The notes: generated by a model from the letters alone, not told the origin. Counted from the first letter of the stretch, positions 41,206 through 51,438 are shown. The stretch is 64,000 nt of DNA from Streptomyces durocortorensis (GCF_031760065.1 NZ_CP134500.1:2046001-2110000), one strand, 5' to 3'. A program made the numbers and translations.

Positions 41206-43134
41206 TTACTTGTTGACCACGCTCAGCGGGAGCAGCTTCTTGCCCGTCGGGCCGATCTGGATGTCCAGGTCGAGCTGCGGGCAGACGCCGCAGTCGAAGC
41301 AGGGGGTCCAGCGGCAGTCCTCGACCTCGGTCTCGTCGAGCGCGTCCTGCCAGTCCTCCCACAGCCAGTCCTTGTCGAGGCCGGAGTCGAGGTGGTCCCA
41401 GGGCAGGACCTCCTCGTAGGTGCGCTCGCGGGTGGTGTACCAGGCGACGTCGACGCCGTACTCGGGGAGCGTCTTCTCCGCGCAGTTCATCCAGAGGTCG
41501 TAGCTGAAGTGCTCGCGCCAGCCGTCGAAGCGGCCGCCGGACTCGTAGACCGCGCGGATGACGGAGCCGACCCGGCGGTCGCCGCGCGAGAGGAGTCCCT
41601 CGACGACGCCGGGCTTGCCGTCGTGGTAGCGGAAGCCGATGGAGCGGCCGTACTTCTTGTCCCCGCGGATCTTGTCCCGGAGCTTCTTCAGCCGGGCGTC
41701 GGTCTCCTCGGCGGAGAGCTGCGGGGCCCACTGGAAGGGGGTGTGCGGCTTGGGCACGAAGCCGCCGATGGAGACGGTGCAGCGGATGTCGTTCTGCCCG
41801 GAGACCTCGCGGCCCTTGGCGATGACGTTGACCGCCATGTCGCCGATCTGGAGGACGTCCTCGTCGGTCTCGGTGGGCAGGCCGCACATGAAGTACAGCT
41901 TCACCTGACGCCAGCCGTTGCCGTACGCCGTGGAGACCGTGCGGATCAGGTCCTCCTCCGAGACCATCTTGTTGATGACCTTGCGCATGCGCTCGGAGCC
42001 GCCCTCGGGGGCGAAGGTGAGACCGGAGCGGCGGCCGTTGCGGGTCAGCTCGTTGGCCAGGTCCACGTTGAACGCGTCGACGCGGGTGGAGGGCAGTGAG
42101 AGGCCGACCTTGTCCTCGGTGTAGCGGTCGGCGAGGCCCTTGGCGATGTCGCCGATCTCGCTGTGGTCCGCGGAGGAGAGGGAGAGCAGGCCGACCTCTT
42201 CGAAGCCGGTCGCCTTGAGGCCCTTGTCGACCATCTCGCCGATGCCGGTGATGCTTCGCTCCCGCACGGGGCGCGTGATCATGCCGGCCTGGCAGAAACG
42301 GCAGCCGCGGGTGCAGCCGCGGAAGATCTCCACGGACATCCGCTCGTGCACGGTCTCCGCGAGCGGGACGAGGGGCTGCTTGGGGTAGGGCCACTCGTCG
42401 AGGTCCATCACCGTGTGCTTGGAGACCCGCCACGGCACGCCGGACCGGTTGGGCACGACGCGGCCGATGCGGCCGTCGGGGAGGTACTCGACGTCGTAGA
42501 AGCGCGGGACGTAGACGCCGCCGGTCTTCGACAGCCGGAAGAGCACCTCGTCGCGGCCGCCGGGGCGGCCCTCGGCCTTCCAGGCGCGGATGATCTCGGT
42601 GATCTCCAGGACGGCCTGCTCGCCGTCGCCGATGACCGCGCAGTCGATGAAGTCCGCGATCGGCTCGGGGTTGAACGCGGCATGGCCGCCCGCGAGGACG
42701 ATCGGGTGGTCCACGTCACGGTCCTTGGCCTCCAGCGGGATGCCCGCGAGGTCCAGGGCGGTGAGCATGTTGGTGTAGCCGAGCTCGGTGGAGAAGCTCA
42801 GCCCGAAGACGTCGAACGCGCCGACGGGGCGGTGGCTGTCCACGGTGAACTGCGGCACGCCGTGCTCGCGCATCAGCGCTTCGAGGTCCGGCCAGACGCT
42901 GTACGTGCGCTCGGCGAGGACGCCCTCGCGTTCGTTGAGTACCTCGTAGAGGATCATGACGCCCTGGTTGGGGAGTCCGACCTCGTAGGCGTCGGGGTAC
43001 ATGAGGGTCCAGCGGACGTCGCAGCTGTCCCACTCCTTGACGGTGGAGTTCAGCTCACCGCCGACGTACTGGATGGGCTTCTGCACATGCGGGAGCAGAG
43101 CTTCGAGCTGTGGGAAGACCGATGCGGCAGACAT
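41206..43134 (-). CDS. TIGR03960 family B12-binding radical SAM protein
   Basis: 642 residues from ATG 43134 (GAAGG eight bases upstream). The N-terminal 240 residues have the B12-binding-like fold (DAYEVGLPNQGVMILYEVLN). The radical SAM cluster motif CxxxCxxC occurs as RGCTRGCRFCQAG near residue 280. Further SAM-domain blocks are SGLTFAPEGGSERMRKVINK and KLYFMCGLPTETDEDVL. The C-terminus has a cysteine cluster (CFDCGVCPQ). Its family partner (TIGR03936) is downstream at 39038-39820. Reaction unknown. Confidence 0.92.
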   Translation of the reverse strand: MSAASVFPQLEALLPHVQKPIQYVGGELNSTVKEWDSCDVRWTLMYPDAYEVGLPNQGVMILYEVLNEREGVLAERTYSVWPDLEALMREHGVPQFTVDSHRPVGAFDVFGLSFSTELGYTNMLTALDLAGIPLEAKDRDVDHPIVLAGGHAAFNPEPIADFIDCAVIGDGEQAVLEITEIIRAWKAEGRPGGRDEVLFRLSKTGGVYVPRFYDVEYLPDGRIGRVVPNRSGVPWRVSKHTVMDLDEWPYPKQPLVPLAETVHERMSVEIFRGCTRGCRFCQAGMITRPVRERSITGIGEMVDKGLKATGFEEVGLLSLSSADHSEIGDIAKGLADRYTEDKVGLSLPSTRVDAFNVDLANELTRNGRRSGLTFAPEGGSERMRKVINKMVSEEDLIRTVSTAYGNGWRQVKLYFMCGLPTETDEDVLQIGDMAVNVIAKGREVSGQNDIRCTVSIGGFVPKPHTPFQWAPQLSAEETDARLKKLRDKIRGDKKYGRSIGFRYHDGKPGVVEGLLSRGDRRVGSVIRAVYESGGRFDGWREHFSYDLWMNCAEKTLPEYGVDVAWYTTRERTYEEVLPWDHLDSGLDKDWLWEDWQDALDETEVEDCRWTPCFDCGVCPQLDLDIQIGPTGKKLLPLSVVNK

Positions 43135-43183
43135 CTCGCGAACCTTCGTGAGCCGGCAGGGGTGACCATCCAGCGTACCCCGG

Positions 43184-44713
43184 TCAGCGGTGCCCCAGAT
43201 CCGCCCGCAGTACCGGGGCCGAGGCCCGGGCCCACACCTCGGGCAGCTCGCGCTCCCTGGCGTCGGCGGCCGCCTCCTCCTGGCCGTACAGGAGGCCCCA
43301 GGTGAAGGCGGACTCTCCCGCCGCATGTGCCTGGATGCCGAGGGTGCGCAGGGCCTCGCGGGCGACGACGCTGTCCTGGTGGTCGCCGAGGACGGTCTGC
43401 ACGGCCTTCATCCGTTCGGCGAAGCGCTTGGCGGGGCCGCCGAGCGCGCATCTGGCCGCCTCCCCCGCGTACCGGGCGCGTTTGGCGGCCTTGCGGGCCT
43501 CGTGCATCGCGGTGTCCCGCTCGGGCCCCGGCGGCTGGTCGAGGGCGTGGCCGATGCGGGTGGCGAGGCGGCCGTAGTCCTTGAGCAGGGCGCGGGGCAG
43601 CGCCTTGTCGGGATTGCGGGACGCGGCGGGGCGCAGGGGCGGGTCGGCGGCGAGCGCGTCGAGGGTGTCCAGGAGCGCCAGATACCGCTTCCCGTCCAGT
43701 ACGTCGATGATCCTGCGGCGCGATCCGGTGCGGCGGGCGGCCGACCAGGCGCGGAGCCGGCCGCGCACCGGCCCGAGGGTCAGGGGGCCGGGCAGGGCCT
43801 CGATCCGGCTGCTGAGCCGGTCGTCCAGGACCTCCTGGTCGCGGTCGACGCCGAGTTCGGCGGCCAGCCACTTGAGCTCGGCGCCGACGGGGTCGGTGAC
43901 CTCGCGGTCGAGGACCTTCCCGTACGTCTTGAAGGCGCTGCGCAGCCGCCGGGTGGCGACGCGCATCCTGTGCACGGAGTCGGGCAGGTCGCGGCGGACG
44001 GCGGGGTCGAGGTCGACGATCGCGCGGATCTGTTTCCGTACGTAGACGAGGACGTGGTCGCCCGTGGTCCGGGGCTCGTCCCGCTCCGGCCGCTTCCCCT
44101 GGCGTACGGGACCCGTCTCGGCCAGGGCGCGGGCCAGTTTGGAGGCGGATTCCGCGGGGCGCACCCCGGCCTTGCGGAGCCGCTTCTCGACGGCGTCCAG
44201 GAAGGCCGGGTCACCGTCGTCGGCCAGCTCGACCTCGATCTCGGTCCAGGTGGCCGTGGTGCCGCTCCCCTCCCCCGCGAGGCGTTCGGCGAGCACCGTG
44301 TCGACGCTGACCTCGGCGAGAAGCGTGCCGTCGGCGGCCAGCAGGTGGTGGACGTCACGGGAGGACAGCAGACGGACGACGGGGGCGAGCTCGGCGTGGC
44401 GGACCCGGGAGCGGAGCAGGGCGGCCAGCGGGCGGGGCAGGGTGTCGGCGAGGGGTTCGTGGATCTCGTCCCGGATGCCGGTGGCGACGGGGAACTTCAG
44501 GTGCCAGCCCGCGTCGGACCCGCCGGTCCTGCGGCGCAGGGTGAGGGCATCGGCGGCGAGGCGGAGGTCTGCGGTGTCGTAGTAGACGGCGTCCAGCTCG
44601 GTCCGGCCGCGCGGGACCACCCGGCCGACTCCGGCCGCCCGGCCGAGGTCGGGCAGCCGGGTGGCGTCGGTGGCCTCGTACTTCCGCTCGATCTCGCGCT
44701 TGGTGTCCGCCAT
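43184..44713 (-). CDS. CYTH and CHAD domain protein
   Basis: 509 residues. Residues 1-200 are a CYTH (triphosphate tunnel metalloenzyme) domain: the ExExK motif is REIERKYEA at residue 6, with acidic and basic strands such as WTEIEVELADDGD lining the tunnel. Residues about 220-500 are a CHAD domain with many His/Arg/Lys (VHRMRVATRRLRSAFKTYGK, HEARKAAKRARYAGEAARCA). CHAD domains bind inorganic polyphosphate and CYTH domains hydrolyse triphosphates, so a role in polyphosphate metabolism is likely. It is 49 bp upstream of the radical SAM gene start region and 30 bp after rodA on the same strand. Confidence 0.92.
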   Translation of the reverse strand: MADTKREIERKYEATDATRLPDLGRAAGVGRVVPRGRTELDAVYYDTADLRLAADALTLRRRTGGSDAGWHLKFPVATGIRDEIHEPLADTLPRPLAALLRSRVRHAELAPVVRLLSSRDVHHLLAADGTLLAEVSVDTVLAERLAGEGSGTTATWTEIEVELADDGDPAFLDAVEKRLRKAGVRPAESASKLARALAETGPVRQGKRPERDEPRTTGDHVLVYVRKQIRAIVDLDPAVRRDLPDSVHRMRVATRRLRSAFKTYGKVLDREVTDPVGAELKWLAAELGVDRDQEVLDDRLSSRIEALPGPLTLGPVRGRLRAWSAARRTGSRRRIIDVLDGKRYLALLDTLDALAADPPLRPAASRNPDKALPRALLKDYGRLATRIGHALDQPPGPERDTAMHEARKAAKRARYAGEAARCALGGPAKRFAERMKAVQTVLGDHQDSVVAREALRTLGIQAHAAGESAFTWGLLYGQEEAAADARERELPEVWARASAPVLRADLGHR

Positions 44714-44743
44714 ATACCGGCTCCTACCCCTTGCGGGGCCGGT

Positions 44744-45937
44744 TCAGGCAGACATCGGCCGTTGCACCCTGATCGACTGGAGGAGTCCGATCGCGATCCA
44801 GACGGCGAACATCGAGGACCCTCCGTAGGAGACGAAGGGCAGCGGCAGTCCGGCGACCGGCATGATGCCGAGCGTCATGCCGATGTTCTCGAAGGCCTGG
44901 AAGGCGAACCAGGCGATGATCCCGGCGGCGACGACCGTGCCGTACAGCTCCGTCGTCTCGCGGGCGATCCGGCAGGCGCGCCACAGGACGACGCCCAGGA
45001 GCAGGATGATCAGCCCGGCGCCGAGGAAGCCCAGCTCCTCACCGGCGACGGTGAAGACGAAGTCGGTCTGCTGCTCGGGGACGAACTGGCCGGTGGTCTG
45101 GGTGCCCTGGAAGAGCCCCGTACCGGTGAGTCCGCCGGAGCCGATCGCGATCCGGGCCTGGTTGGTGTTGTAGCCGACGCCCGCCGGGTCGAGCGCCGGG
45201 TTGGCGAAGGCGGCGAAGCGGGCGATCTGGTAGTCGTCGAGCAGCCCCAGCTGCCAGACGGCGACGGCCCCGCCCGCGCCCGCGCCGAGGAGGCCGAAGA
45301 CCCAGCGGTTGGAGGCGCCGGAGGCCAGCAGCACGCCGAGGACGATGACGGCCATGACCATCACCGAGCCGAGGTCCGGCATCAGCATGACGACGGCCAT
45401 GGGGATCGCCGCGAGGCCGAGCGCCTTGGCGACGGTGCGGTGGTCGGGGTGGGCCTGGTCGCCCGCGTCGACGCGGGCGGCCAGCAGCATCGCCATCACC
45501 AGAATGATGGTGATCTTGGTGAACTCGGAGGGCTGGATCGAGAAGCCCGCCGGGAGCTTGATCCACGCGTGGGCGCCGTTGATCGTGGTGCCGAGCGGGG
45601 TGAGGACGGCCATGACCAGCAGCACGGAGGTGCCGTAGAGGACCGGGACGGCGCCGCGCAGGGTGCGGTGGCCGAGCCAGATCGTGGCGGTCATCAGGAT
45701 GAGGCCGATGCCGGTGTTCAGGGCGTGCCGGAGGAGGAAGAAGTACGGGTCGCCCTGGGTGAGGTGGTCGCGGTTGCGGGTCGCGGACCAGACCAGCAGC
45801 GCACCGAGGAAGGAGAGCGCGAGCGATGCCCCGAGCAGCGGCCAGTCCAGCCGCCGTGCGAGGGAGTCGCGGGCGGTCAGCTTGGCCCAGGAGCCCTCGT
45901 CGGGGCCGTAGCGGGAGACGGAGAATCCACCTGCCAT
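44744..45937 (-). CDS. rodA: SEDS-family peptidoglycan glycosyltransferase RodA (Sfr)
   Basis: 397 residues with ten predicted membrane helices. SEDS proteins polymerise lipid II into glycan strands with a partner class B PBP; here PBP2 is the immediately upstream gene. Signatures include GAHAWIKLPAGFSIQPSEFT, DLGSVMVM, and the C-terminal GMTLGIMPVAGLPLPFVSYGGS. In Streptomyces this gene (sfr) belongs to the mre cluster acting in aerial growth and spore wall synthesis. The ATG at 45937 overlaps the pbp2 stop by 4 bp (ATGA), indicating translational coupling. Confidence 0.95.
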   Translation of the reverse strand: MAGGFSVSRYGPDEGSWAKLTARDSLARRLDWPLLGASLALSFLGALLVWSATRNRDHLTQGDPYFFLLRHALNTGIGLILMTATIWLGHRTLRGAVPVLYGTSVLLVMAVLTPLGTTINGAHAWIKLPAGFSIQPSEFTKITIILVMAMLLAARVDAGDQAHPDHRTVAKALGLAAIPMAVVMLMPDLGSVMVMAVIVLGVLLASGASNRWVFGLLGAGAGGAVAVWQLGLLDDYQIARFAAFANPALDPAGVGYNTNQARIAIGSGGLTGTGLFQGTQTTGQFVPEQQTDFVFTVAGEELGFLGAGLIILLLGVVLWRACRIARETTELYGTVVAAGIIAWFAFQAFENIGMTLGIMPVAGLPLPFVSYGGSSMFAVWIAIGLLQSIRVQRPMSA

Positions 45938-48159
45938 CAGGGCTGCCTCCCCGTGGTCGCCGGTGATCCGGTGAGTCCCGGCTGGCCCGTGGGCTGCACG
46001 GGCAGTTGTTCTTCCGGCTCCACCGGCTGTCCTTCCGGCTCGACCGGAGTGGGGTCGTAGGGCTCGACCTTCGGGGCGTGGATCGAGCCGTCCGGCTCGA
46101 TCTTGGGCAGCGCTTTCTGGGGCTTCGGCAGCAGGGCCCTCTTCAGGTCCTGGTTGCCCTCGGCGTCGAGGCCGTAGAGCGCGTCGTAGATCTTGCGGAC
46201 GGCGGGCCCGGAGGCACCGGAGCCGGTGCCGGCCTGGGAGATCGTCATGACGATCGTGTAGTCGTCGGTGTAGGTCGCGAACCACGAGGTGGTCTGCTTG
46301 CCGTACACCTGGGCGGTGCCCGTCTTGGCCCGCATCGGGATCTTGTCCTGCGGCCAGCCGCCGAACCGCCAGGCGGCGGTGCCGCCGGGCTCGACCACCG
46401 AGCGCAGGCCCTTGTCGAGGTCCTTGATGGTCTGGGCGTTGACCGGCAGCTTCCCGGTGACCTTGGGCTTGATCTCCTGGACGTTCTTGCCGTCGGGGCT
46501 GATCACGGCTTTGCCGACGGTGGGGGCGTGGAGGGTGCCGCCGTTGCTGATGGCGGCGTAGGCGGTGGCCATCTGGATGGGGGTGACGAGGACGTCCCCC
46601 TGCCCGATCGCGTAGTTGATGCTGTCGTAGGCCTTGAGCTGGTTGCCTTCGAGGCAGTTCTCGTAGGCGATCTGCTGGACGTAGGTGCCGCCCTTCTTGC
46701 CCTGCTTGCACCAGGCGTCCTTGTTCGCCTTCCAGAAGTCCTGCTTCCACTCGCGGTCGGGGATGCGCCCCTTGACCTCGTTGGGCAGGTCGATGCCGGT
46801 CTCGGAGCCGAGCCCGAAGTCACGGGCGGTGCGGTAGAACCAGTCCTTGGCGTCCTTCTTCGGCTTTATGCCGCCGTCCCGCACCCACTCCTCGTGGCCG
46901 AGGCGGTAGAAGACGGTGTTGCAGGAGTACTTGAGCGCGTCGCCGAGGGTGATGGGGCCGTGCCCCTTGGACTCGAAGTTGGCGAAGGTCTGGCTGCCGA
47001 GGCTGTAGGAGCTGCTGCAGTTGTAGCGGTCGTTGAAGTCGTGCCCGGCCCGCACGGCGGCGCTGGCCGACACCACCTTGAAGATCGATCCGGCGGGCGC
47101 CTGGCCCTGGATGCCCCGGTTGAGCAGCGGGTAGTTGGACTTCTCGCTGGTGAGCTTGGCGTACTCCTTGCCGGAGATGCCGCCGACCCAGGCGTTGGGG
47201 TCGTAGTCGGGCTGGGAGGCCATCGACACGATGCGGCCGGTCTTCGACTCCATGACGACGACGGCGCCGGAGTCGGCCTCGTACTTCCGTCCGGTGATCT
47301 TGTCGGTCTCGCCGCGCATCTTCTTCATGGCGGCGGCGAGCTCGTACTCGGCCACCGCCTGAACGCGGGCGTCGAGGCTCGTGACGAGGCTGGAGCCGGA
47401 CACCGCCGGGTCGTTCTCCGCCTCGCCCAGGACGCGGCCGAGGTTGTCGACCTCGTAGCGGGTGACGCCCGCCTTGCCGCGCAGTTCCTTGTCGTACGTG
47501 CGCTCCAGGCCGGAGCGGCCGACCTGGTCGGAGCGGAGGTAGGGCGACGGGCCGTCCTGCGCCTCCTGGATCTCCTCGTCGGTGACGGGCGACAGATAGC
47601 CGAGGACCTGCGCGGTCCTCGCCTTGCCGGGTGCGGTGTAGCGGCGTACGGCGGTGGGTTCGGCGGTGATGCCGGGGAAGTCCTCGGCCCGCTCGCGGAT
47701 CTGGAGTGCCTGCTGGGTGGTGGCCTCGTCGGTGACCGGGATCGGCTGGTAGGGCGAGCCGTTCCAGCAGGGCTGGGGGGTCTTGGAGTCGCAGAGGCGG
47801 ATCTTGTCCTGGACGTCCTTCGGCTTCATGTTCAGGACGTCGGCGAGCCGGGTGAGGACCTCGACGCCGTCGTCCTTCATCTTCAGCAGCTCGGTACGGC
47901 TGGCGGAGACGACGAGCCGGGTCTCGTTGTCGGCGAGCGGTACGCCCCGGGCGTCGAGGATCGAGCCGCGTACGGCGGGCTGGACGACCTGCTGCACCCC
48001 GTTGCCCGCGGCTTCGGCGGTGTACTCGTCGCCGTTGCGGATCTGGAGGTACCAGAGGCGGCCGCCGAGGGTGAGCAGCAGGGAGAAGACGAGGACCTGG
48101 ATGACGATGAGCCGGATCTGGACCCGCTGGGTCCGCCCGGTCTCGGGGATGTTGCTCAC
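45937..48159 (-). CDS. pbp2: Penicillin-binding protein 2 (class B transpeptidase)
   Basis: 740 residues from GTG 48159. One N-terminal membrane anchor (about 15-35), a dimerisation region, then the transpeptidase domain with SxxK in AGSIFKVV near 358, SxN in KYSCNT, and KTG in RAKTGTAQ near 613. It cross-links peptide stems and partners with RodA. An insertion rich in Lys/Trp/Cys occurs around 525-560 (DWFYRTARDFG, CKQGKKGG). The C-terminal 75 residues are Pro/Glu/Gln-rich. It sits in the mre-pbp2-rodA operon and overlaps rodA by 4 bp. Confidence 0.95.
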   Translation of the reverse strand: MSNIPETGRTQRVQIRLIVIQVLVFSLLLTLGGRLWYLQIRNGDEYTAEAAGNGVQQVVQPAVRGSILDARGVPLADNETRLVVSASRTELLKMKDDGVEVLTRLADVLNMKPKDVQDKIRLCDSKTPQPCWNGSPYQPIPVTDEATTQQALQIRERAEDFPGITAEPTAVRRYTAPGKARTAQVLGYLSPVTDEEIQEAQDGPSPYLRSDQVGRSGLERTYDKELRGKAGVTRYEVDNLGRVLGEAENDPAVSGSSLVTSLDARVQAVAEYELAAAMKKMRGETDKITGRKYEADSGAVVVMESKTGRIVSMASQPDYDPNAWVGGISGKEYAKLTSEKSNYPLLNRGIQGQAPAGSIFKVVSASAAVRAGHDFNDRYNCSSSYSLGSQTFANFESKGHGPITLGDALKYSCNTVFYRLGHEEWVRDGGIKPKKDAKDWFYRTARDFGLGSETGIDLPNEVKGRIPDREWKQDFWKANKDAWCKQGKKGGTYVQQIAYENCLEGNQLKAYDSINYAIGQGDVLVTPIQMATAYAAISNGGTLHAPTVGKAVISPDGKNVQEIKPKVTGKLPVNAQTIKDLDKGLRSVVEPGGTAAWRFGGWPQDKIPMRAKTGTAQVYGKQTTSWFATYTDDYTIVMTISQAGTGSGASGPAVRKIYDALYGLDAEGNQDLKRALLPKPQKALPKIEPDGSIHAPKVEPYDPTPVEPEGQPVEPEEQLPVQPTGQPGLTGSPATTGRQP

Positions 48160-48259
48160 AGGACGCCCCCGGTGGTGGTTCGGCTGGGGGTACGGGAGGC
48201 GTCCCCCGGGAAGCACAGCCTCACGCGGCACCCCCGGTGCCCTCCGGTCGCGTACGGCT

Positions 48260-48925
48260 TCACAGTCGCTTGACCCCCTTGATGCGGCCCGCGCGGGAGG
48301 CCCGGTTGCGGGCGGCCTTGACGCGCAGCCCGCCGCGCTGGTTGCCGATCCGCAGCCCGGTGCCGGAGGAGAGCCAGCCCGCGGCGACGTCGTTGCTGCC
48401 ACCGGAGGCCTCGGAGACCGGGTCGTTCTCCGTACGTCTGGCCAGCGCCATGATCAGCGGCACGGTGAAGGGCGCCAGCAGCAGATCGTAGACGGCGGCG
48501 GTGAACAGCAGGCTGCCCAGGCCCACATGGCGGGCGGACGTGTCGCCGACGAGCGCGCCGACGCCCGCGTAGAGCAGGGTCGAGCCGATCGCGGCTGCGA
48601 CGACCACCGCCATCGGGGCGAAGGCCGACTTGAGCTGCCCGTTCTCCGGCCGGGCCAGGCCCGCGAGGTAGCCGATGACGCAGAGCACCAGGGCATAGCG
48701 CCCGGCGGCGTGGTCGGCGGGCGGGGCCAGGTCGGCGAGGAGGCCCGCGCCGAAGCCGATGAGCGCGCCGCTGACGTGCCCGTACACGAAGGCGAGTCCG
48801 AGGACGGTGAGGAGCAGCAGGTCGGGGACGGCGCCCGGGAGCTGGAGGCGGGCGAGGACGGAGACCTGGAGGACCAGGGCGACGACGACCAGGGCGGTGG
48901 AGAGCAGAGTCCGGTTGAGGCGCAT
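48260..48925 (-). CDS. mreD: Rod shape-determining membrane protein MreD
   Basis: 221 residues with five or six membrane helices, starting MRLNRTLLSTALVVVALVLQ. MreD is part of the elongasome with MreB and MreC. A basic C-terminal tail of about 50 residues (LRVKAARNRASRAGRIKGVK) is longer than in rod-shaped bacteria. It starts 11 bp after the mreC stop and is separated from pbp2 by 100 bp. In Streptomyces the complex is needed for spore wall integrity. Confidence 0.93.
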   Translation of the reverse strand: MRLNRTLLSTALVVVALVLQVSVLARLQLPGAVPDLLLLTVLGLAFVYGHVSGALIGFGAGLLADLAPPADHAAGRYALVLCVIGYLAGLARPENGQLKSAFAPMAVVVAAAIGSTLLYAGVGALVGDTSARHVGLGSLLFTAAVYDLLLAPFTVPLIMALARRTENDPVSEASGGSNDVAAGWLSSGTGLRIGNQRGGLRVKAARNRASRAGRIKGVKRL

Positions 48926-48936
48926 GGGGATCAGCT

Positions 48937-49995
48937 CTATTCCTCGTTGTCCGCGGTGCCGGGCTGGTTGTCGCCCGCCTGGTCTCCGGCGGCGTCACCG
49001 CCCTGCTGCTCGTTGATGTTGCCGACGACCTTGCCCGAGCCGTCGACGAGGTCCCCGTTGGGCTGGACGGTGACGGTGACGGTGGGGGTCGGCTTCGGCT
49101 TCGCCTTGACGGGCTGCTTGGGCAGGACCATGTCGCGGGGGTCCTCGCGCGGGGCCTGGACGACGACGCCGACGATGTCGAGTTTGGTGAACCCGACGTA
49201 CGGCTTCACATAGGCGGTCCGGGTCAGCGCGCCGCCGGAGGGGTCGACGCGGACCACCTCGCCGACCGGGACGCCGGGCACGAAGGGCTTGTCCTTGCTG
49301 GAGCCGAAGGTGACGAGCCGGTCGCCCTTCTTCACCTTCGCCTTGCCGTTGAGGAACTGCACCGACAGCGGGCGCGTGCCCTGGCCGGTGGCGAAGCCGA
49401 GCTCGTCGGTCTTCTCCATCCGGGTGCCGACGGTGAAGTCGGGGTCGTTGGCGAGCAGGACCGTCGCGGTGCCGGGGCCCACGGTGGTGACCCGGCCGAC
49501 CAGCCCCTCCCCGTTGAGGACGGTCATGTCGCGGCGGATGCCGTCGTCGGAGCCGGCGTCGATGGTGATCGTCCAGGAGAAGCCCTGGGCCGCTCCTATG
49601 GCGATGACCTGGGCGCCCTTGATGCCGTACTGTCCGGCGCCGGCGTTCTTCAGCATGGCGTCGAGCTGGCGCACCCGGCTGTTGGTGCGGTCGTCGCTGC
49701 CGAGCCTGGCCTTCAGCGCGGCGTTCTCCTGCTCCAGGGTGGAGATCCGGTCGTGCCGGTTGCCGGAGTCCCGCACCGCGCCTATGGCGTTGCCCACCGG
49801 GTTGACCGCCGCCGCCACACCGTTCTCGACCGGGCCGAAGACCCTGGCGGCGGCGTGCCGCGCGCCGTCGACCGGTGACCCCTCGCCGCCCCGGATGTCC
49901 ACCGTGATCAGGGCGAATGCGATGGCGATCAGCAGCACCAGGAGCAGCCGGCTCTCTCGTGTGTCCCTCACGTGCGGCGGCCGTGCCTTCCTCAT
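48937..49995 (-). CDS. mreC: Rod shape-determining protein MreC
   Basis: 352 residues. A basic cytosolic start, one helix (about 17-34, LLLVLLIAIAFALITVDI), a coiled coil (about 78-100, RISTLEQENAALKARLG) and the two-barrel MreC domain (GFSWTITIDAGSDDGIRRDM, VLNGEGLVGRVTTVGPGTAT, GDRLVTFGSS). The C-terminal 70 residues are Pro/Lys then Asp/Gly/Gln-rich and disordered. MreC organises the extracytoplasmic elongation complex. Located between mreB and mreD. Confidence 0.95.
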   Translation of the reverse strand: MRKARPPHVRDTRESRLLLVLLIAIAFALITVDIRGGEGSPVDGARHAAARVFGPVENGVAAAVNPVGNAIGAVRDSGNRHDRISTLEQENAALKARLGSDDRTNSRVRQLDAMLKNAGAGQYGIKGAQVIAIGAAQGFSWTITIDAGSDDGIRRDMTVLNGEGLVGRVTTVGPGTATVLLANDPDFTVGTRMEKTDELGFATGQGTRPLSVQFLNGKAKVKKGDRLVTFGSSKDKPFVPGVPVGEVVRVDPSGGALTRTAYVKPYVGFTKLDIVGVVVQAPREDPRDMVLPKQPVKAKPKPTPTVTVTVQPNGDLVDGSGKVVGNINEQQGGDAAGDQAGDNQPGTADNEE

Positions 49996-50131
49996 CGGAA
50001 TGTTCGTACCCGTCTGTACGCCTCCGCGGATGCCTCTGCGTCAGCACACGTACGGCAACGATCTGTATCAACGATCCGGCGTGCGGAGCAGTAGCGTCCG
50101 CACACCGGATCGGGTGGTGTTTCTGCCCGCC

Positions 50132-51151
50132 CTAGCGGCGGGGCTGGGCGTCCAGCACCTGCTGGAGCGCCTCGAACTCCTCGACGCACTTGCCGGAGCC
50201 GAGCGCCACCGAGTCCAGCGGGTCCTCGGCGATGTGGATCGGCATGCCGGTCTCGCGGCGCAGCCGTTCGTCCAGGCCGCGCAGCATCGCGCCGCCGCCG
50301 GTGAGGACGATGCCACGGTCCATGATGTCGCCGGAGAGCTCGGGCGGGCACTTGTCGAGCGTCGTCTTCACGGCGTCGACGATCGCGTTGACCGGCTCCT
50401 CGATGGCCTTGCGGACCTCGGCGGCCGAGATGACGACCGTCTTGGGCAGCCCGGAGACCAGGTCGCGGCCGCGGATCTCGGTGTGCTCGTCCTTGTCCAG
50501 GTCGTACGCCGAACCGATGGTGATCTTGATCTGTTCGGCGGTCCGCTCACCGAGGAGGAGCGAGTACTCCTTCTTGATGTGCTGGATGATCGCGTTGTCC
50601 AGCTCGTCACCGGCGGTCCGGATCGACTGGGCAGTGACGATTCCGCCGAGCGAGATCACGGCGACCTCGGTGGTGCCGCCACCGATGTCGACGACCATGT
50701 TGCCGGTGGCCTCGTGGACCGGCAGACCGGAGCCGATCGCCGCCGCCATGGGCTCCTCGATGATGTGCACCTGGCGCGCGCCGGCCTGCGTGGACGCCTC
50801 GATGACCGCGCGGCGCTCGACCCCGGTGATACCGGAGGGCACACAGACGACGACGCGGGGGCGCGCCAGGTAGCGACGCTTGTGGATCTTGAGGATGAAG
50901 TAGCGGAGCATCCGCTCCGTGATCTCGAAGTCGGCGATCACGCCGTCCTTCAACGGCCGCACGGCAACGATGTTGCCCGGCGTGCGCCCGATCATCTTCT
51001 TGGCCTCGGAGCCGACCGCCAGAATTCCGCCGGTGTTGGTGTTGATGGCCACGACGGACGGCTCGTTCAGGACGATGCCGCGCCCCCTGACGTACACCAG
51101 CGTGTTGGCAGTCCCGAGGTCGATAGCCATGTCACGGCCGATGAACGACAT
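50132..51151 (-). CDS. mreB: Actin-like cell-shape protein MreB
   Basis: 339 residues from [20 protein letters not shown]. This ATG has AAGGGG eight bases upstream; ATG 51172 (adding MGNKGNS) is an alternative with a poorer site. The actin fold motifs are clear: phosphate-1 [10 protein letters not shown], phosphate-2 [13 protein letters not shown] and adenosine [13 protein letters not shown]. MreB filaments in Streptomyces help build the spore wall. First gene of mreB-mreC-mreD-pbp2-rodA; promoter expected in the 266-bp gap upstream. Confidence 0.97.
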   Translation of the reverse strand: MSFIGRDMAIDLGTANTLVYVRGRGIVLNEPSVVAINTNTGGILAVGSEAKKMIGRTPGNIVAVRPLKDGVIADFEITERMLRYFILKIHKRRYLARPRVVVCVPSGITGVERRAVIEASTQAGARQVHIIEEPMAAAIGSGLPVHEATGNMVVDIGGGTTEVAVISLGGIVTAQSIRTAGDELDNAIIQHIKKEYSLLLGERTAEQIKITIGSAYDLDKDEHTEIRGRDLVSGLPKTVVISAAEVRKAIEEPVNAIVDAVKTTLDKCPPELSGDIMDRGIVLTGGGAMLRGLDERLRRETGMPIHIAEDPLDSVALGSGKCVEEFEALQQVLDAQPRR

Positions 51152-51381
51152 TGAGTTCCCCTTGTTCCCCATGAGGATGCGTCGGGCCTTCCCAGGAAGC
51201 GGTGATGGCTTGTTCTGGTAGGCGAGGTGGCGCTGCGGGCGTGGAAGCTTCCATCGTAGTGCCGTATGCACGGACACAGCGCGAGGGTCCTTCGCCAGTG
51301 TGAGCGGAACGGGTGCCCGTCCTACCCATGGTGACGTTATGTCGGAGGGATGCGTTCCCGCGATACCGAACCCTATGCCGA

Positions 51382-51409
51382 GGGGCGACCGAATTACTTC
51401 GGTCGCCCC
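51382..51409 (-). terminator. ndk terminator hairpin
   Basis: Perfect 12-bp arms (51382-51393 and 51398-51409) with a TTAC loop, 29 bp beyond the ndk stop. It separates ndk from the mreB promoter. Confidence 0.85.
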
Positions 51410-51438
51410 AGGCGAACAGCGCTGTTTGGCCGATCGAG

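Noticed and set aside
35771..41419. Open frame of 1,882 codons on the plus strand antisense to rne and the TIGR03936, hydrophobic and radical-SAM genes
   Set aside because: It is a shadow caused by GC-rich third positions of the minus-strand genes; Leu/Gly/Asp-rich, no motifs, and it crosses several genes.
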